64,000 nucleotides of DNA from Lineus longissimus (Eukaryota; Nemertea; Pilidiophora; Heteronemertea; Lineidae). This document shows, piece by piece, positions 11,676 to 22,980 of this stretch (position 1 is the stretch's first letter; each line of letters starts with the position of its first letter). The stretch is from NCBI RefSeq assembly GCF_910592395.1, contig NC_088323.1:13193501-13257500 (forward strand). Reading direction: 5' to 3'. A program made the translations under genes and the position numbers. The notes beneath the pieces are model-generated. The model saw only the letters and a program-made list of their open reading frames with translations. It was not told the origin of the DNA and did no database searches.

Positions 11676-12960
11676 GCCAGACCGACGGCACTAATGGTAA
11701 AATACAATTCTTGCATGCATTAATCATGTGAACAAGATGTGTATCTACCCACACTTTGAGCCAGCTTACGGATGCATCGCTGGCGCCCTCTCCACACAAA
11801 ACCTGCCACTATTCCCTGCAATTCCTACCTTTAACAGGCAAACCTTTTTGGGCTTGATTTTAGCACAATTTTCTATCATATTCCGTTCCGTCAAGTCCAC
11901 GAGACGAGGTAGTGAGACCCCGAGGCCTATTTGGCTGTAGTGTGAGAAGGTTGGCAACAAACAATATCTTATCTCCTCCTTTTGAGGGTTAACTAGTGAC
12001 ATCTAGGTGTCCAGTTTTCAGTCTCACACAGTGATTTTGTTCAAACACAAATTGAATAATATAGTTTATTTCGTTCAGGTTGAAAATTAAAAGTAACCAA
12101 ACCAGGGAAAGGTAAACGGAAACGGAAAAAGGTAAACATAATGTGTACTTTTGAGATTTGAGTTATATATGGAAGGCGAGGTTAACTACGCCCGCTACGT
12201 CACTCGTATCAGGGAGTAATGTCACCATCGCCTTAGTAACATGTTAACAAGACAAGAAAATGTATAAATCTGGGGGATTTCTTTCCCACGAGAGAGAACC
12301 TCAGAGAACCCCAGAGAGAGAGAGAGATTCAGTAGATCCTGGAACGTGCCTAGGGCTCCCAGAAGCAGTATCAGCAGATTGAAAGTAAAGAGTGTCAATC
12401 GGGAAATCATTGTGGAGTCTATTTGAGTACATGTAGTTCCCCAACACAAACTGTACTACAGCAGTTCGACAAGAGCTTTAGGACTCGTATTTTCTGTATT
12501 TAAAGCCCCAGGGCAGTTCCCCCCATTGGTTGAATTACATGGGTTTATTGTGTGCAGGGTCGTAGAAGAGTAACCCTTAATTTCTTCTCGATGGCATTGT
12601 CGAGCGCCAATTAGAGCAGGGGACGCCCACAATTCATGTCGCTCTGAAGCTGAATGTATGACATCCTTGTCTTTCGTGATCCCGAATGTGATCCGGATTT
12701 TAATCCATCTTTCAGGTGAATCATAATCCATTCGACAGATATTTGCAGTGGGAGACCCAATGTACATGTATTTAAAAAACTATGGCAGCTAAAAATATAG
12801 GTGAGTGCTCATTTTGTTATTGTGATCTCGTCTTCGAGTTCTTGTACTGTGCATGCTTTTCACAGTGGAAAGTTGTAGTGGTATCCACCCTGACTGAGAA
12901 ATCCATGAAAACTGTAACATTTACTGAAAATAGAACGATAAGAAACAAAGTGTAAGTTTT
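11676..12960. other. No gene seen
   Basis: I see no supported gene. There is a short GA-rich microsatellite at 12287-12331 (AGAGAGAG). Open frames on both strands are short and have no recognisable motif. Confidence 0.4.
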
Positions 12961-12965
12961 TTACC

Positions 12966-14390
12966 CCTCGGCCAGCGGCATGGCCTAAGGGTATTGTCGT
13001 CCTCTTCGGCGTTGGTCTGTCGGCCCGTCCGTCGGGCCGTCCATCGGGGCGACGTAAAAGTTTTCTCCACCATGGGGAGGGGGCTTGTTGAAAACGGACA
13101 AATAGCACTTTATCCTTGCAACTGGAAGGCATTTTATTAAGTGTACATGGTAGGTTGCATCTGCTGAGTATACGAGGATACATCACATATCACACGAGTT
13201 ATTTTCAAGGTCACGGAGGTCAGAGTTAAAATGTTCATCATTGGTCCTTTGCCTAACGACGACGTAAACGCTCTAACTTGAGAGTGCTTCGAGGTTTTCT
13301 TTTCATATACAGTAAATGTGTAGCATATCGGCTGGCACTGTTCACTATTGAAAATCACGTCTATCCGATTCACGCTTTCACCATCAGAGTGCGTTTGCTG
13401 AAAATGGAAACCTTGCACTTCCTCTCAAACAACTCAGCGGAATTTCATGAAATTAGTATGGTATGTGTGTCTGTTAAGCATACATCATACGGTGCACGAG
13501 TTTTTCGTTCCACCCAATTTTCAAAGTCACAGAGGTCAACGTTCAAATGTTCCTCATTGGTCCCTTGACTAACATGACTAATGACGTAAACGCTCTAATT
13601 TACTTCAGACTGCTTTAAGATTCTATTTTAATATTGACTAATAATAATAATAATAATAATTTATTACATTAAAAGTGCTTTTGAATGAAAATAATTTGCA
13701 AATCACTGTACAATTTAAAAAACAACACATAGTAAAAGAGAAAATTGTACATAGAGATTAAAACATTCATAGAGATTAAAACATTTAGGTGTTGGTGTCG
13801 AAGTGTTCAATAAAAAGGTGAGTTTTAAGATGTTTTTTGAAGGCGCTGGTGCCAATGGGATCACGCATCCAGGCCGGAAGTGCGTTCCACAGCCTGGGTG
13901 CCAAGTTCCCCAGGCAATGGTCTCCGAAGACGCCCCTTGTCCGTGGTATGGAAAGGAGCCATTGGTCCTCGGAAGACCGAAGCCTGCGGTCCGGGGCACG
14001 AAGACTGAGGAACTCCTTGAGGTACTCCGGGCTTTGGTCATTATGTAAGACTTGATGCGTCAGCAGTAGCACTTTATACTGGATACGTGATCTCACCGGC
14101 AGCCAGTGCAGCTCCTTAAGTACAGGGGTGATGTGTTCCCTCTTTTTGGTCTTACTTAGAAGCCTAGCAGCTGCATTCTGAACTTTTTGTAGTCTTGAAA
14201 GTTCACTATGTGTGTAGCATATCAGTAGGCGCTGTTCGCTATCGATCACGTTCACGGTTTCAAAGTTTTCTATAATTTTATCTGTCATTAGTGCATGGCT
14301 ACATGCAGCACACAATTCCAGCATATCTTCCTCAATATGCATCTGCAAATGCACTGTTATCAGCATGACGCAATCAACGCACCACCTAAT
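12966..14390 (-). mobile_element. Pearl/Helentron-like (HINE-type) element with 322-bp core repeats
   Basis: In minus orientation the parts are: a tandem core of about 322-bp units (GACGTAAACGCTCTAA at 13261 and 13583; GTGTAGCATATC at 13318 and about 14210), then a (GTCC/GTCGGCC)n-type simple repeat (13015-13055), then a short terminal stem GCCA...TGGC (12971-12984). This order matches pearl/HINE elements known from bivalves and other invertebrates. The second core unit is split by the LINE 3' end at 13634-14207. The class assignment is inference from structure. Confidence 0.5.
13634..14207 (-). pseudogene. 5'-truncated CR1/L2-like LINE, ORF2 C-terminus and tail
   Basis: The minus-strand frame (stop near 13785) encodes the usual ORF2 C-terminus: LQKVQNAAARL, then HITPVLKELHWLPV, RIQYKVLLLTHQ, IPRTR, APRLWNALP and FKKHLKTHLF. 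This region follows the RT domain in CR1/L2/Daphne-type elements. The 3' end carries an (ATT)n tail (13636-13656), as in CR1/L2-type LINEs. The 5' truncation falls at about 14207, where the interrupted 322-bp repeat resumes. The ORF is intact over the retained part, so this insertion is fairly recent. Confidence 0.8.
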
Positions 14391-14581
14391 TCAACTTAGT
14401 CTTGGGCCGAGTGGTGTCACGTGCTACTGAGCATGGTATTTTTTGGAGCTACCTTTATGAACCACCAATCGAATAATAAGTCAGGCTTTCTGTTAAACCC
14501 TGTTATTCTATAGTCCACGTGGAGAATACTTCCGCCACAACGTTCACAAAATTCATTCACCCGAGCAAGTGCGTGCTTTTT

Positions 14582-15000
14582 AGCTCAGCTGACTAAGTCA
14601 GCCGAGCTTGTCAAATAAGTTGTTCAGTGGCGTCCGTCTGTCCATCCATCCATCCATCGGTCCGTCCATCCGTTAAACCCATGGTGCACATTTTGTAACC
14701 GTAAGACCTAGAGACTTCAATTTTGCATTTCTGGATACTTCTGGTCAAACTCTACTTTCAAAACAAAATTTGTCGCCATTCGACCTACTTCCTGCGAGCG
14801 AGAGTGCATGAAGGAAACTGGCCTATGTCGGCCTAGGAGCAGCAGAATTAGTAGAAATATGCTCTAATATTAAGATAAAATTCTTGAAAATCTATTTTAT
14901 TGAGAAAAAAGTCAAAATTTTAACAGGAGAGGGCGCTACCTGCCTTTTGATTATTTCTGCCGATTCAAATTCCCGCCCGATGACGTCAGCCATCAATGAA
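14582..15000 (-). mobile_element. Second hairpin + (GTCC)n element, partial
   Basis: AGCTCAGCTGAC-TAA-GTCAGCCGAGCT (14582-14608) is a nearly perfect terminal hairpin. It is followed by a GTCC/ATCC simple repeat at 14630-14670. The 46.7-47.74 kb element ends with the equivalent AGCTCACCTC-TGCTAA-GAGGTGAGCT hairpin beside a GAC repeat, so both appear to be ends of the same class. Where this copy ends to the right is unclear. Confidence 0.45.
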
Positions 15001-16190
15001 GTCTCCTATTTGCCAGTTCTCAAAACATGGCAGCTACACAACAAAAGCAGTAGCTACAGGAATACATCACTGTTCACTTCAGCTTCGTAATCGATTGTAC
15101 CCCCACTTTATTGTGTTTTGTGTGGTGTTCCTATTCAATCAACGATGTAAGGCCTTATTATGTTGGTTTTAATTGAGAAGGTGCATTATAAGCGGCGTAC
15201 GAAATACCGAAGCGGAGACAAAATGGCGGCATGTTGTTTACGCCATGTGCAATAATATTGGAGCTCAATGACACTCAAGTACCCAATTTTCTGCTTAAAA
15301 AGTAGTCTGGGAGGCGATATTATCACCAGTTTGTTTCAGTGGTAGTCATAAGGTCTTTAGGGACTACTTTCAGAAATTAGTTCTTGAAAATTTGGCCACA
15401 TTTCTGTGAAAACGATATCGGAAGTGCATGCTCTGTTCGCGATGACATCGCCGATGTATTTTGAAGTGGAGAATTCCCACAGTATGTGCAGTGAATTGGT
15501 ATGATTCTGTTCGCCTATTAAGTTTTAGTTCTACGATTCTTTCATGAGTAAAAAGTAGACATTCTAAGCAATACAATAATGTCACTCCCATAAAAATTGA
15601 TTGGAAATTGAGGGAGCTACGGCATTCTGTTCGGCAACTGGCAGCGCTGAAAAAATACATTGCATACTGTACAATACCAAATGGCACATTTTAAAAAGCG
15701 CTCATTGGACAACGTGGGGAATCACCAGAAATGACGTCATCGCTGGTCTAAATAGAAAACTACGGTGGCGCAGTAGAGCACAAGAAAAGGTTTAGCATTA
15801 ACTTCGTCATGCAAGCTTCAGCAACAAAACGATTTCTCATGAATGATTTATTTGATCATCATCAGCTTGTTTCCCCTGATAGATAAAAAAATGATTTACA
15901 ATTTCCATCAAAGTTTTCTATTTTGTGTATAGTCGCATGTTATTTAACTGGCAAGGAGCCAAGCAGTTTTGAATATTCGCGGGAAAATACTTACTTGTAA
16001 ACGAGGCTATGACAATGAGTATCCTCATTCATGGCATAAACTTCATGTTTCGGTAAATATTTTCATACGATGATTTCACCCGAATTATGGTCAGGATTGA
16101 GGAATGAACAGTGGCATAATTATGTCAACCAAAAACATTGGTACCGTAGTGAACGCAAAAGGATATCAAATACCATGGAGCATGCCATTT
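15001..16190. other. No gene seen
   Basis: Only short frames without motifs on either strand. This stretch separates the repeats on the left from the DED-ankyrin locus. An upstream first exon or promoter of that gene could lie here, but I cannot identify one. Confidence 0.35.
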
Positions 16191-16231
16191 TCATGCATAA
16201 TGAACTAAACACCGGGAAGATATTAATGATA

Positions 16232-16402
16232 TTAACTCAGCTGAGCGCCAGGCCCTTGGACCTCTTGTTGGTGTTGTTCCTTGGCTTTTAGTGTGTGGTC
16301 GAGGCACTTTCTCCGTTTGATCTGCAGTTCCCCCTGCTCCTGATTTCCTCTGTAGAAGCACCAGTTGACGCAGGCCTCTGCAGTCCTGAACGTGTCTGCC
16401 AT
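16232..16402 (-). CDS. Small unrecognised ORF, good start context
   Basis: This 56-codon frame starts at an ATG in good context (AACAATGG, minus strand) and begins MADTFRTAEACVNWCFYRG, continuing with a lysine/glutamine-rich tail. Composition looks coding, but there is no known domain and no splice donor at its end. It lies just upstream of, and opposite to, the DED exons. It could be a small gene, a first exon or chance. Confidence 0.2.
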   Translation of the reverse strand: MADTFRTAEACVNWCFYRGNQEQGELQIKRRKCLDHTLKAKEQHQQEVQGPGAQLS

Positions 16403-16477
16403 TGTTATCCCCCAGGCTTTCTGTGGTTCCAATCATGCCAATATAGACAATATCAAATGCAATTTCAAATGTTTCAG

Positions 16478-16978
16478 GGGCAGAAAAAACGGACAAAAAG
16501 TGGCATGCACATCTGCTAAGTAAGTTGGATGGAAAGCTGACAGATGAGGAGGTGAGAAAACTGAAGCACTTTCTTGGGACTGCGGAAACGCTCACCCTCA
16601 ATGAACTGGGGAAGTGCAGTAATTTTTGCGATGTGTGGAACAGTCTTGAAAGGTATGTGTACCACCAGACAGTGTGTTCACCCGACTTTCGTTATGTAAA
16701 AGCACTGACGACCTCGCCATAATCCGGTCGGTGCAGCAATTAGTAACTATCATGATGGTGATGCAAACCTAAAACCACATAACATTCATAATGCAAAAAC
16801 CTGAAAATCAATTTGGATGCAACCGGAATATCATCGTTTTTTTAAATACAGGGCACGAAAGCTGGCAATCGGTGATTACGACGAACTGAGTGAGTTGATG
16901 GAGATGCTCAAACGCATGGACTGTGTTGGTGTGATCAATGACCACAAGGGCAGAATAGAAGATTACCGTGCAAACCAG
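16478..16978 (+). CDS. Death-effector-domain-like protein, two exons
   Basis: Exon A is 16478-16652 (acceptor TTTCAG, donor AG|GTATGT). Exon B is 16852-16978 (acceptor AAATACAG, donor CAG|GTAAAC). They join across a split AGG codon to give 100 continuous codons. The peptide fits the six-helix DED fold: WHAHLLSKLDGKL, then EEVRKLKHFL, a middle CDVWNSLERARKLAIGDYDELSELMEML, and KRMDCVGVI, which sits where DEDs have RxDL. DEDs mediate homotypic assembly of caspase-8/FADD-type complexes in the cytosol. Exon B ends in phase 0, as do the exons downstream. No first exon or start codon was found, so the N-terminus is missing. The assignment rests on pattern and hydrophobic spacing, not a search. Confidence 0.55.
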
Positions 16979-17323
16979 GTAAACCCGACTTAAGTGCCAA
17001 AACATCACCTACATCATTCTCCGTATAGTTGGTGAAATTTACCCATTTTTATGGTGAATAACTACATGTACACCACTTTCTTCTAAAACTTCATTTTCCT
17101 TATCAGAGGTGTTGACCCGCAACTTTGTTAACTGATATTCAATATAAAATCCCGATTGTGACGGAGTTTTGTTTAGGAATAAAATATAAACTCTATTGGC
17201 TTATCTTTTGTTTTCTTCGGATAAAAATAATATTTCATGAACTAACCACTAGTATTTTCTACATTTGACTTCGTTCCTGACTTACTGAAAAAAATATTTT
17301 TTTTGGTTCAAATTCCTGCCCAG

Positions 17324-17380
17324 CAAGGGTCAATAATTATTTGGCACGAGTTGGGGTCGCGCTCAGAAAATATTCTGGAT
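17324..17380 (+). CDS. Candidate 19-codon phase-0 exon
   Basis: TTCCTGCCCAG precedes an open stretch of 57 bases followed by GTAAGT. It is phase 0 and reads QGSIIIWHELGSRSENILD. The splice sites are good and the phase suits the neighbouring DED and linker exons, but the peptide is not recognisable. It may be an optional exon or a coincidence. Confidence 0.3.
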
Positions 17381-17698
17381 GTAAGTCTCATCAACTTTTC
17401 GATTAGCTGCATCGACATGCCCTGCCTGCGGAAAATCGGGAATTTCGAAAACAAATTGGTCATCTCCAAGTTCTGTGAGGCTGCTTTTCTAGGTGAAAGA
17501 ATTATACAGTCTTGATGACTTGGCGATATGAATGAGTACCACGAAGATCAAACCATTGTGGTGCTTGTGCCTTAGCAACACTGTAAAATTTAAACCAACT
17601 AGCGTCGAGGTTTGATCACTTGACAGCCCGATGGTGTTGCTTTCGTCCAAGTAGCATAGAGAGAAAGCTGTGTATCTTTGGGTTCACACTGTAGCCTT

Positions 17699-17717
17699 GG
17701 GGGGGGGGGGGGGGGGG
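17699..17717 (+). repeat. Run of 19 G
   Basis: Uninterrupted poly-G tract in the intron of the DED-ankyrin candidate. Such a run may form a G-quadruplex and is prone to length error in sequencing. Confidence 0.9.
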
Positions 17718-17894
17718 AGTAATCACTTTCATCCACCGCGCTAAAACAACGTCATGAGCTTACATGTACTGCAGGGCTGGCGAATCGAAACGTTCAGGAG
17801 AAATGTCGTGTTGGTGACTTCAGAAGATTGATCATACAAACTGATGATTTTTTTTAATATCTTGGGTTATTCATTGATGATAGTTGTTGGTAAT

Positions 17895-19172
17895 ATTTAT
17901 ATCAGCCATTCGTTTATTTTGTCATCATCGTCCTTTTGATTGATATATAATGAACAAAGTAATGCAACGCCCACTGGGTAAGTCATAAAACCACGCCTTC
18001 CATCAAGAACTTACGATAATGTTTCCCAATTACCACAAATACTTACACAAAAGCTGGCAACATTTGAAGTGCTCAGCAGTCACACCGGTTATGGTACAAT
18101 GATGGTGTGGTCACAGAGAAAAAGACTTCGCCCCCAAATTAAAAACCTTTTATTCTTTTTCGTAGCATCTCTCACAGTCTCAGAAAACGTCTGTCGGTAG
18201 GCCTTCAGGTGGCGCAGTGCCTAAAACTACGGCAAGTGATGAGAAAGAATGCTCTCAGGTAAACTCCTCACTTTTTCCGAATATTTACATCGGCCATTCG
18301 TTTATTTTGTCCTTATCGTCCTTTTGGTAAATATATAATGAACAAAGTAATGCAACGCCCACTTGGTAAGTCATTAAACCACGCCTTCCATCAAGAACTT
18401 ACGATAATGTTTCCCAATTACCACAAATACTTACACAAAAGCTGGCAACATTTGAAGTGCTCAGCAGTCACACCGGTTATGGTACAATGATAGTGTGGTC
18501 ACAGAGAAAAAGACTTCGCCCCCAAATTAAAAACCTTTTATACTTTTTCGTAGCATCTCTCACAGTCTCAGAAAACGCCTGTCGGTAGGCCTTCAGATGG
18601 CGCAGCGCCTAAAACTACGGCAAGTGATGAGAAAGAATGCTCCCAGGTAAACTCCTCACTTTTTCCGAATATTTATATCGGTCATTCGTTTATTTTGTCC
18701 TCATCGTCCTTTTGATAAATATATAATGAACAAAGTAATGCAACGCCCACTGGGTAAGTCATTAAACCATGCCTTCCATCAAGAACTTACGATAATGTTT
18801 CCCAATTACCACAAATACTTACACAAAAGCTGGCAACATTTGAAGTGCTCAGCAGTCACACCGCTTATGGTACAATGATGGTGAGGTCACAGAGAAAAAG
18901 ATTTCGCCCCCAAATTAAAAATCTTTTATACTTTTTCGTAGCATCTCTCACCGTCTCAGAAAACGCCTGTCGGTAGGCCTTCAGATGGCGCAGTGCCTAA
19001 AACTACGGCAAGTGATGAGAAAGAATGCTCTCAGGTAAACTCCTCACTTCTTCCGAATATTTATATCGGCCATTTGTTTATTTTGTCCTCATCGTCCTTT
19101 TGATAAATATATAATGAACAAAGTAATGCAACGCCCACTGGGTAAGTCATAAAACCACGCCTTCCATCAAGA
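17895..19172 (+). repeat. 388-bp tandem array carrying a duplicated exon
   Basis: Three-and-a-bit copies of a 388-bp unit, very similar to each other (a few percent difference by eye). Each contains the intron sequence CATTCGTTTATTTTGTC...AACAAAGTAATGCAACGCCCA and one 93-bp exon between consensus AG and GT. The array stops abruptly near 19172 (CCATCAAGAAC, then unrelated sequence). Confidence 0.9.
18166..19034 (+). CDS. Linker exon present three times (18166-18258, 18554-18646, 18942-19034)
   Basis: Each copy is 93 bases (31 codons), bounded by TTTTTCGTAG and CAG|GTAAAC, and phase 0 at both ends, so all three can be spliced in tandem without shifting the frame. The peptide begins HLSQSQKTPVGRPSDGA and ends ASDEKECSQ. 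It is hydrophilic and rich in Ser/Thr/Pro, as expected of a disordered linker. Copy 1 differs by P-to-S and D-to-G. All three remain open, and changes are few, which suggests recent duplication or homogenisation. It lies between the DED exons and the first ankyrin exon. Function unknown. Confidence 0.6.
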
Positions 19173-19590
19173 ACCGGCATAGGCGTGGTTCCAGGGTTTT
19201 TTGCACGGAGGTAGGGTGTCTCCAAGTTGCAACCACATGTGGGCTTTTCAGGTGGGTGCCAACGAAAGACCTGGAACCTCTCCCAGAACATTTTGAGAAT
19301 TTAGATGCGATTTCCAAGCATTTCAGCATCAACCAGGAGTACGCTTCGCGAGAAATAATGATGATTCAGGAGGCAGTTGAAAATATGCAATTTTCAAGCA
19401 TTTCTGCATCGAACACGACATTGCTCCCTCCCCCTCCCGAAAATTTGTAACTTTAAGAGGCCATATGAGATTTCCAAGCATCTCAGGATTGCCCTGACAA
19501 CGGTGACTTGGCGGAACAAATAACGTTTTTCAGTGAAATTCAGATTAAGCAGTAAGTCGCTATGATATATATATTACACTTAAATTTCAG

Positions 19591-19701
19591 AGTCGGGGTA
19601 AATCTCTAGTCAATGCCTCCGGAGACGGAGATACTGCAGCAGTCCTCAAATTGCTATCAGATGGAGCAGATGTAGACTATATAGACTATGAGAGGCATAA
19701 G
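19591..19701 (+). CDS. Ankyrin-repeat exon 1 of the DED-ankyrin candidate
   Basis: The 111-base, phase-0 exon lies between TAAATTTCAG and AAG|GTAAGA. Its 37 codons include GDGDTAAVLKLLSDGADVDYID, which matches the ankyrin-repeat helices (xGhhexVkxLLxxGAdvNxxD). It would follow the linker exons directly. Ankyrin repeats are protein-binding scaffolds. The exon is intact and carries no stop. Confidence 0.65.
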
Positions 19702-20021
19702 GTAAGAAGTAGCTTATTGGTAACCGCTACCTTAATTGTTGTCTCTCAGTGCTCATTATCCTGAGATTCAGGTTCTATATTGGTCCTACCTCGTGCTGAG
19801 AGACGAAGTATACTGAAAACCACTGATGCTAGGATGAGTGGTCATCTGAACTGTGATGCATATTTAGGGGAAAACTAGGACAATTTCATTAGATGAAAAA
19901 GCAAAGTATGTTGTTGTTGAATGAGATAACAAGTTTGAATGTCTTGAAATCATCTACACCTAAGACTCTTACCTTTTGATGTATTTCGATATTTGGTTAT
20001 CGACAGTGTGTCTGTCTTGTG

Positions 20022-20108
20022 GCGCTTATGTTCGCCTCCAGGAACTGTCACCTTCATGCCGTAATCGCTCTATTGAACGTTGGAGCAGAGGTTGGCCAAA
20101 AAATGAAG
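20022..20108 (+). pseudogene. Ankyrin exon that lost its acceptor
   Basis: This is open and in phase (ALMFASRNCHLHAVIALLNVGAE), and it ends AAG|GTAACACACC like the intact ankyrin exons. The usual TTTCAG plus the first few codons (DGLT) are missing: TCTTGT runs straight into GGCGCTTATG. Without the acceptor it is unlikely to be spliced in, so this copy is a relic. Confidence 0.6.
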
Positions 20109-20521
20109 GTAACACACCAATAGTTCCATTCATCCTAGCTAAGCTTTCTAAAATAATAAGATAAAAAAACAAGAACAAATGTTTTAATTGTTGAACGAGA
20201 TAACTACATGTATTTTAAATCTCTTGAAATCATCTTACACCTCAGACCTAGAGGTTCCCGAGTGACTCTGTGCATCTCCCATCTCACGTTGACGATAGAG
20301 TAATACGGGGGGGGGATGACATTCGTCATCGAGAAACGAGAGATAACAAAAAAAACAGAAGGAGCAAAATGAAGGGGGAGGGGGCGATAAAAAGCAAAAA
20401 AGTTCCCAGTGCCCAGATAATTATATAGCCCGTCCACGACACCTTTAATGTTTCTCGCACAATCATAGGCCTGCAACTCTGGCAAGCATTTTTCACAAAC
20501 CTCATTGACCCTGATGTTTTA

Positions 20522-20837
20522 GTGATAATCCGGCATATAAATCCATTAGCTTTACCCAATGATGAACTCAAACTTCAACTCGCGTATTCGCTTGTTCACC
20601 GACCAGCTGAACTTGATAACATAACTGATCGTGCGTCGTGGCGGAATTCCTCGGATGCCACAGATCGACCTGTTGCTGCTACACACCTGCTGCTGCAGGA
20701 AACATCGTCATCATCTTCGTCATCGAACTCTATCAGAAGACTAGAAATGGATAAATCTGCCACTCCGACCAAAGCCACGCCAGACGAGACTGATTCCCCA
20801 CCCCCTCCACGCATTGAAACTCTCCTTGCAAGGAGCT
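20522..20837 (+). pseudogene. Coiled-coil/Ser-rich exon tail, copy A
   Basis: The frame includes DRASWRNSSDATDRPVAATH and a serine run (ETSSSSSSSNSIRRLE) shared with copies at 21.4, 38.2, 49.7 and 54.9 kb. It lacks the upstream coiled coil and stops at LLARS, where other copies read VLASNQCM then a donor. It is a truncated paralogue fragment. Confidence 0.55.
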
Positions 20838-20869
20838 GATTTACATGAGCTTCATAGCTAACAATGTTC

Positions 20870-21600
20870 GGTAGCGTTACAACACCGCAAAGACATGAGC
20901 AAACAAACTGCATGTAGTAACGAAACACTAACGTACAATGCTATCGTGACTTCTGCTCAAAATATCAAAAACTGACGCTCAACTTAACGGGTTAAAACAC
21001 GAGAACAGCGTCCTTGAGTCTGAGTTAGACAAAAAGAATAAAGATATCTGTGAAATAAAGGGAAAAGAAAACCGAAAAGCTTAGAAAAAAGTGTAACGAG
21101 TATAACTCACTAAGGCGAGACTAAATCAATCTTGCATTTGAACGTAATGAAGGACATTCGGGTGTCTCGAAAATTCGTAATGATCTGAAGCAACTGAAAG
21201 TAGACGTCAATGCGATCGAGATGCCAGACACGAACAGGGAGTTAAATGACATTTGGAAAAAATATGAAATATTTACGCTCAAAACAGAACTCCTTTGATC
21301 GAGATATTCAAAACCGGTAATACGAATAAGGGTTCCTGTGCAAATCAGATGGGAAATCAACTTGATTCGCTTGCTCACAAACACCCTGAACTGGATATCA
21401 TAACTGATCGTGCGTCATGGCGGAACTCCTCCGATGCTGCAGATCGGCCTGTTACTGCTACATACCTGCAGCTGCGAGAATCGTCTTCATCGTCCTCGTC
21501 ATCGAACTCTATCAGAAGACTAGAAACGTATAACTCTGACTCCTCACCCCCTCGACGCACTGGAACGGTGCTTGCAAGCAACCAGTGCATGGTGAGAACC
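20870..21600 (+). pseudogene. Coiled-coil/Ser-rich exon, copy B (degenerate)
   Basis: This is homologous to the minus-strand copy at 54.9-55.8 kb. The coiled-coil part (20900-21130) is broken by stops and indels, and the middle segment is deleted (FDRDIQN joins straight to GNTNKGS). The 3' part is open (DRASWRNSSDAADRPVTATY, serine run, VLASNQCM). It ends at ATG|GTGAGAACC, a plausible donor. A TAA after GTGAAA sits at the same place as in the 55.58 kb copy. Confidence 0.6.
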
Positions 21601-22139
21601 AGGGACTATGGTGGGAGTGACCAATGGGAGTGTCAGAATTTCGAGGTGTTGTGCCCAATCGCACTCGTCAGACACCTTGAGATGTGTGGTACTTAGGTCG
21701 TATATATCCAGGTGTCGAAACTCCGCACTTCGGGTTTTCTACTATACTTTTCTGGGGCGTTGCTGACTTGATTTTATGGCGAACTTGACTCTTTGATATC
21801 TTTTTAACAACTGACTTAATTACTACAAACTATTGATCAAAGCATACACATGTGGCGTAATTATGAGATAACAGATTAGCAGGAACCTCGGAGATTGACT
21901 CCAAAAGAAGCTACTACGATTAAATACGTAGGTTCATCCCACCAAAGGACTTACTCAGGGAACCACTGTAGCGGCAATAACATGACCCTTGACTCAGATT
22001 CAGGAAAGGCATAATTCCCCCTACGAGGAATTGGTTAATCTTTTAAAAGATGATTATTTAATCCATTTTTAGTAGTTCACAGTGATTGGCCCGTACTGGA
22101 CTCTATCCAATCATCCTGGGTGGTCTATAATCAAGACTG

Positions 22140-22320
22140 GTGTTTTGATACTACAGGTATAACTCACTGATGCAATGCTCGGGAATTAGCTGGAGATGAA
22201 CTTCGACTTCAATATTTTATTCCTAAAGTCAGTAATTGAATGCTGGGTCAACTAACTTTTCACAAGGGCCAGCTCCTGCACTCTATCACTTGTCGGAGTG
22301 ACCACATGCATGAATTTATA
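22140..22320 (+). pseudogene. Remnant of the C-terminal module exon
   Basis: CACTGATGCAATGCTCGGGAA through AATTGAATGCTGGGTCAAC-TAA, plus about 60 bp of 3' flank (CAGCTCCTGCACTCTATC), matches the end of the open module at 27.0-27.5 kb. It has a small deletion and no continuous frame. It follows coiled-coil copy B by about 550 bp, the same order as at 54.7-54.9 kb on the other strand. Confidence 0.55.
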
Positions 22321-22639
22321 AGAAGGCATGGGTTATCTGTTCATATGATTACAAGAAGCAAACTCAAAATTGTAAGTGTTCGTCATCATATGCGAATGAA
22401 AAAAATACATGTTAATTGTCAGTACCTAATCACAGAGCTTTTATTTTGTTATGTTTCCAGGGGTTAATTAGAGGACCACCGGGAGTGGGGAGCTCATTGA
22501 CCCCTGGAAATAGAGGTTGCATAGGCCTCTGCTCCACATAATTGGTATTCACCTGCTATGAACCAGCGTTATAAAGTATTTTTTCTTGTAGTCCCGCGAG
22601 TGGTGGAGACAGTTGTGTTTTTTCTTGTCCTCAAGCTTG

Positions 22640-22980
22640 CCATTTGGATATAATAGCGGTTTTCAGGTTAGATCATATTCGCGAACTGATACCTATCCTG
22701 ATCCTGATCCCGGAAACGGGCTGCTGTAAATGTAAACTAGCTGTCCATCCGCCTTTCTGTGGGACCGATAGGGCAAGAAACTCATTTATCCCCTCTGCTT
22801 GTTCCATTTGTGGAACGATTTACCCGCCGACGTGAAAGGGTCACCTATATTATATTCTTTCCAGCCAAGATATAAAATACACTACTCAAACAATGGAGCT
22901 GCTCACGGCTTACGTAAGATTGATACCCTACACAGTCGTTTTAGACTTGGTTAAACCAGAGTCTTTCAAATAAAGAGTCA
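22640..22980 (+). pseudogene. LINE ORF2 C-terminal fragment
   Basis: With one frameshift the plus strand reads RARNSFIPSA, then LFHLWNDLPADVKGSP, then GLRKIDTLHSRFRLG. These match the 'RNSFIPxAxxxWNxLPxDV...ILHTRLRLG' tail of several LINE ORF2 proteins. It ends at the AGAGTCTTTCAAATAAAGAG motif (22962), which also starts the dispersed repeat R1 elsewhere. Confidence 0.5.
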
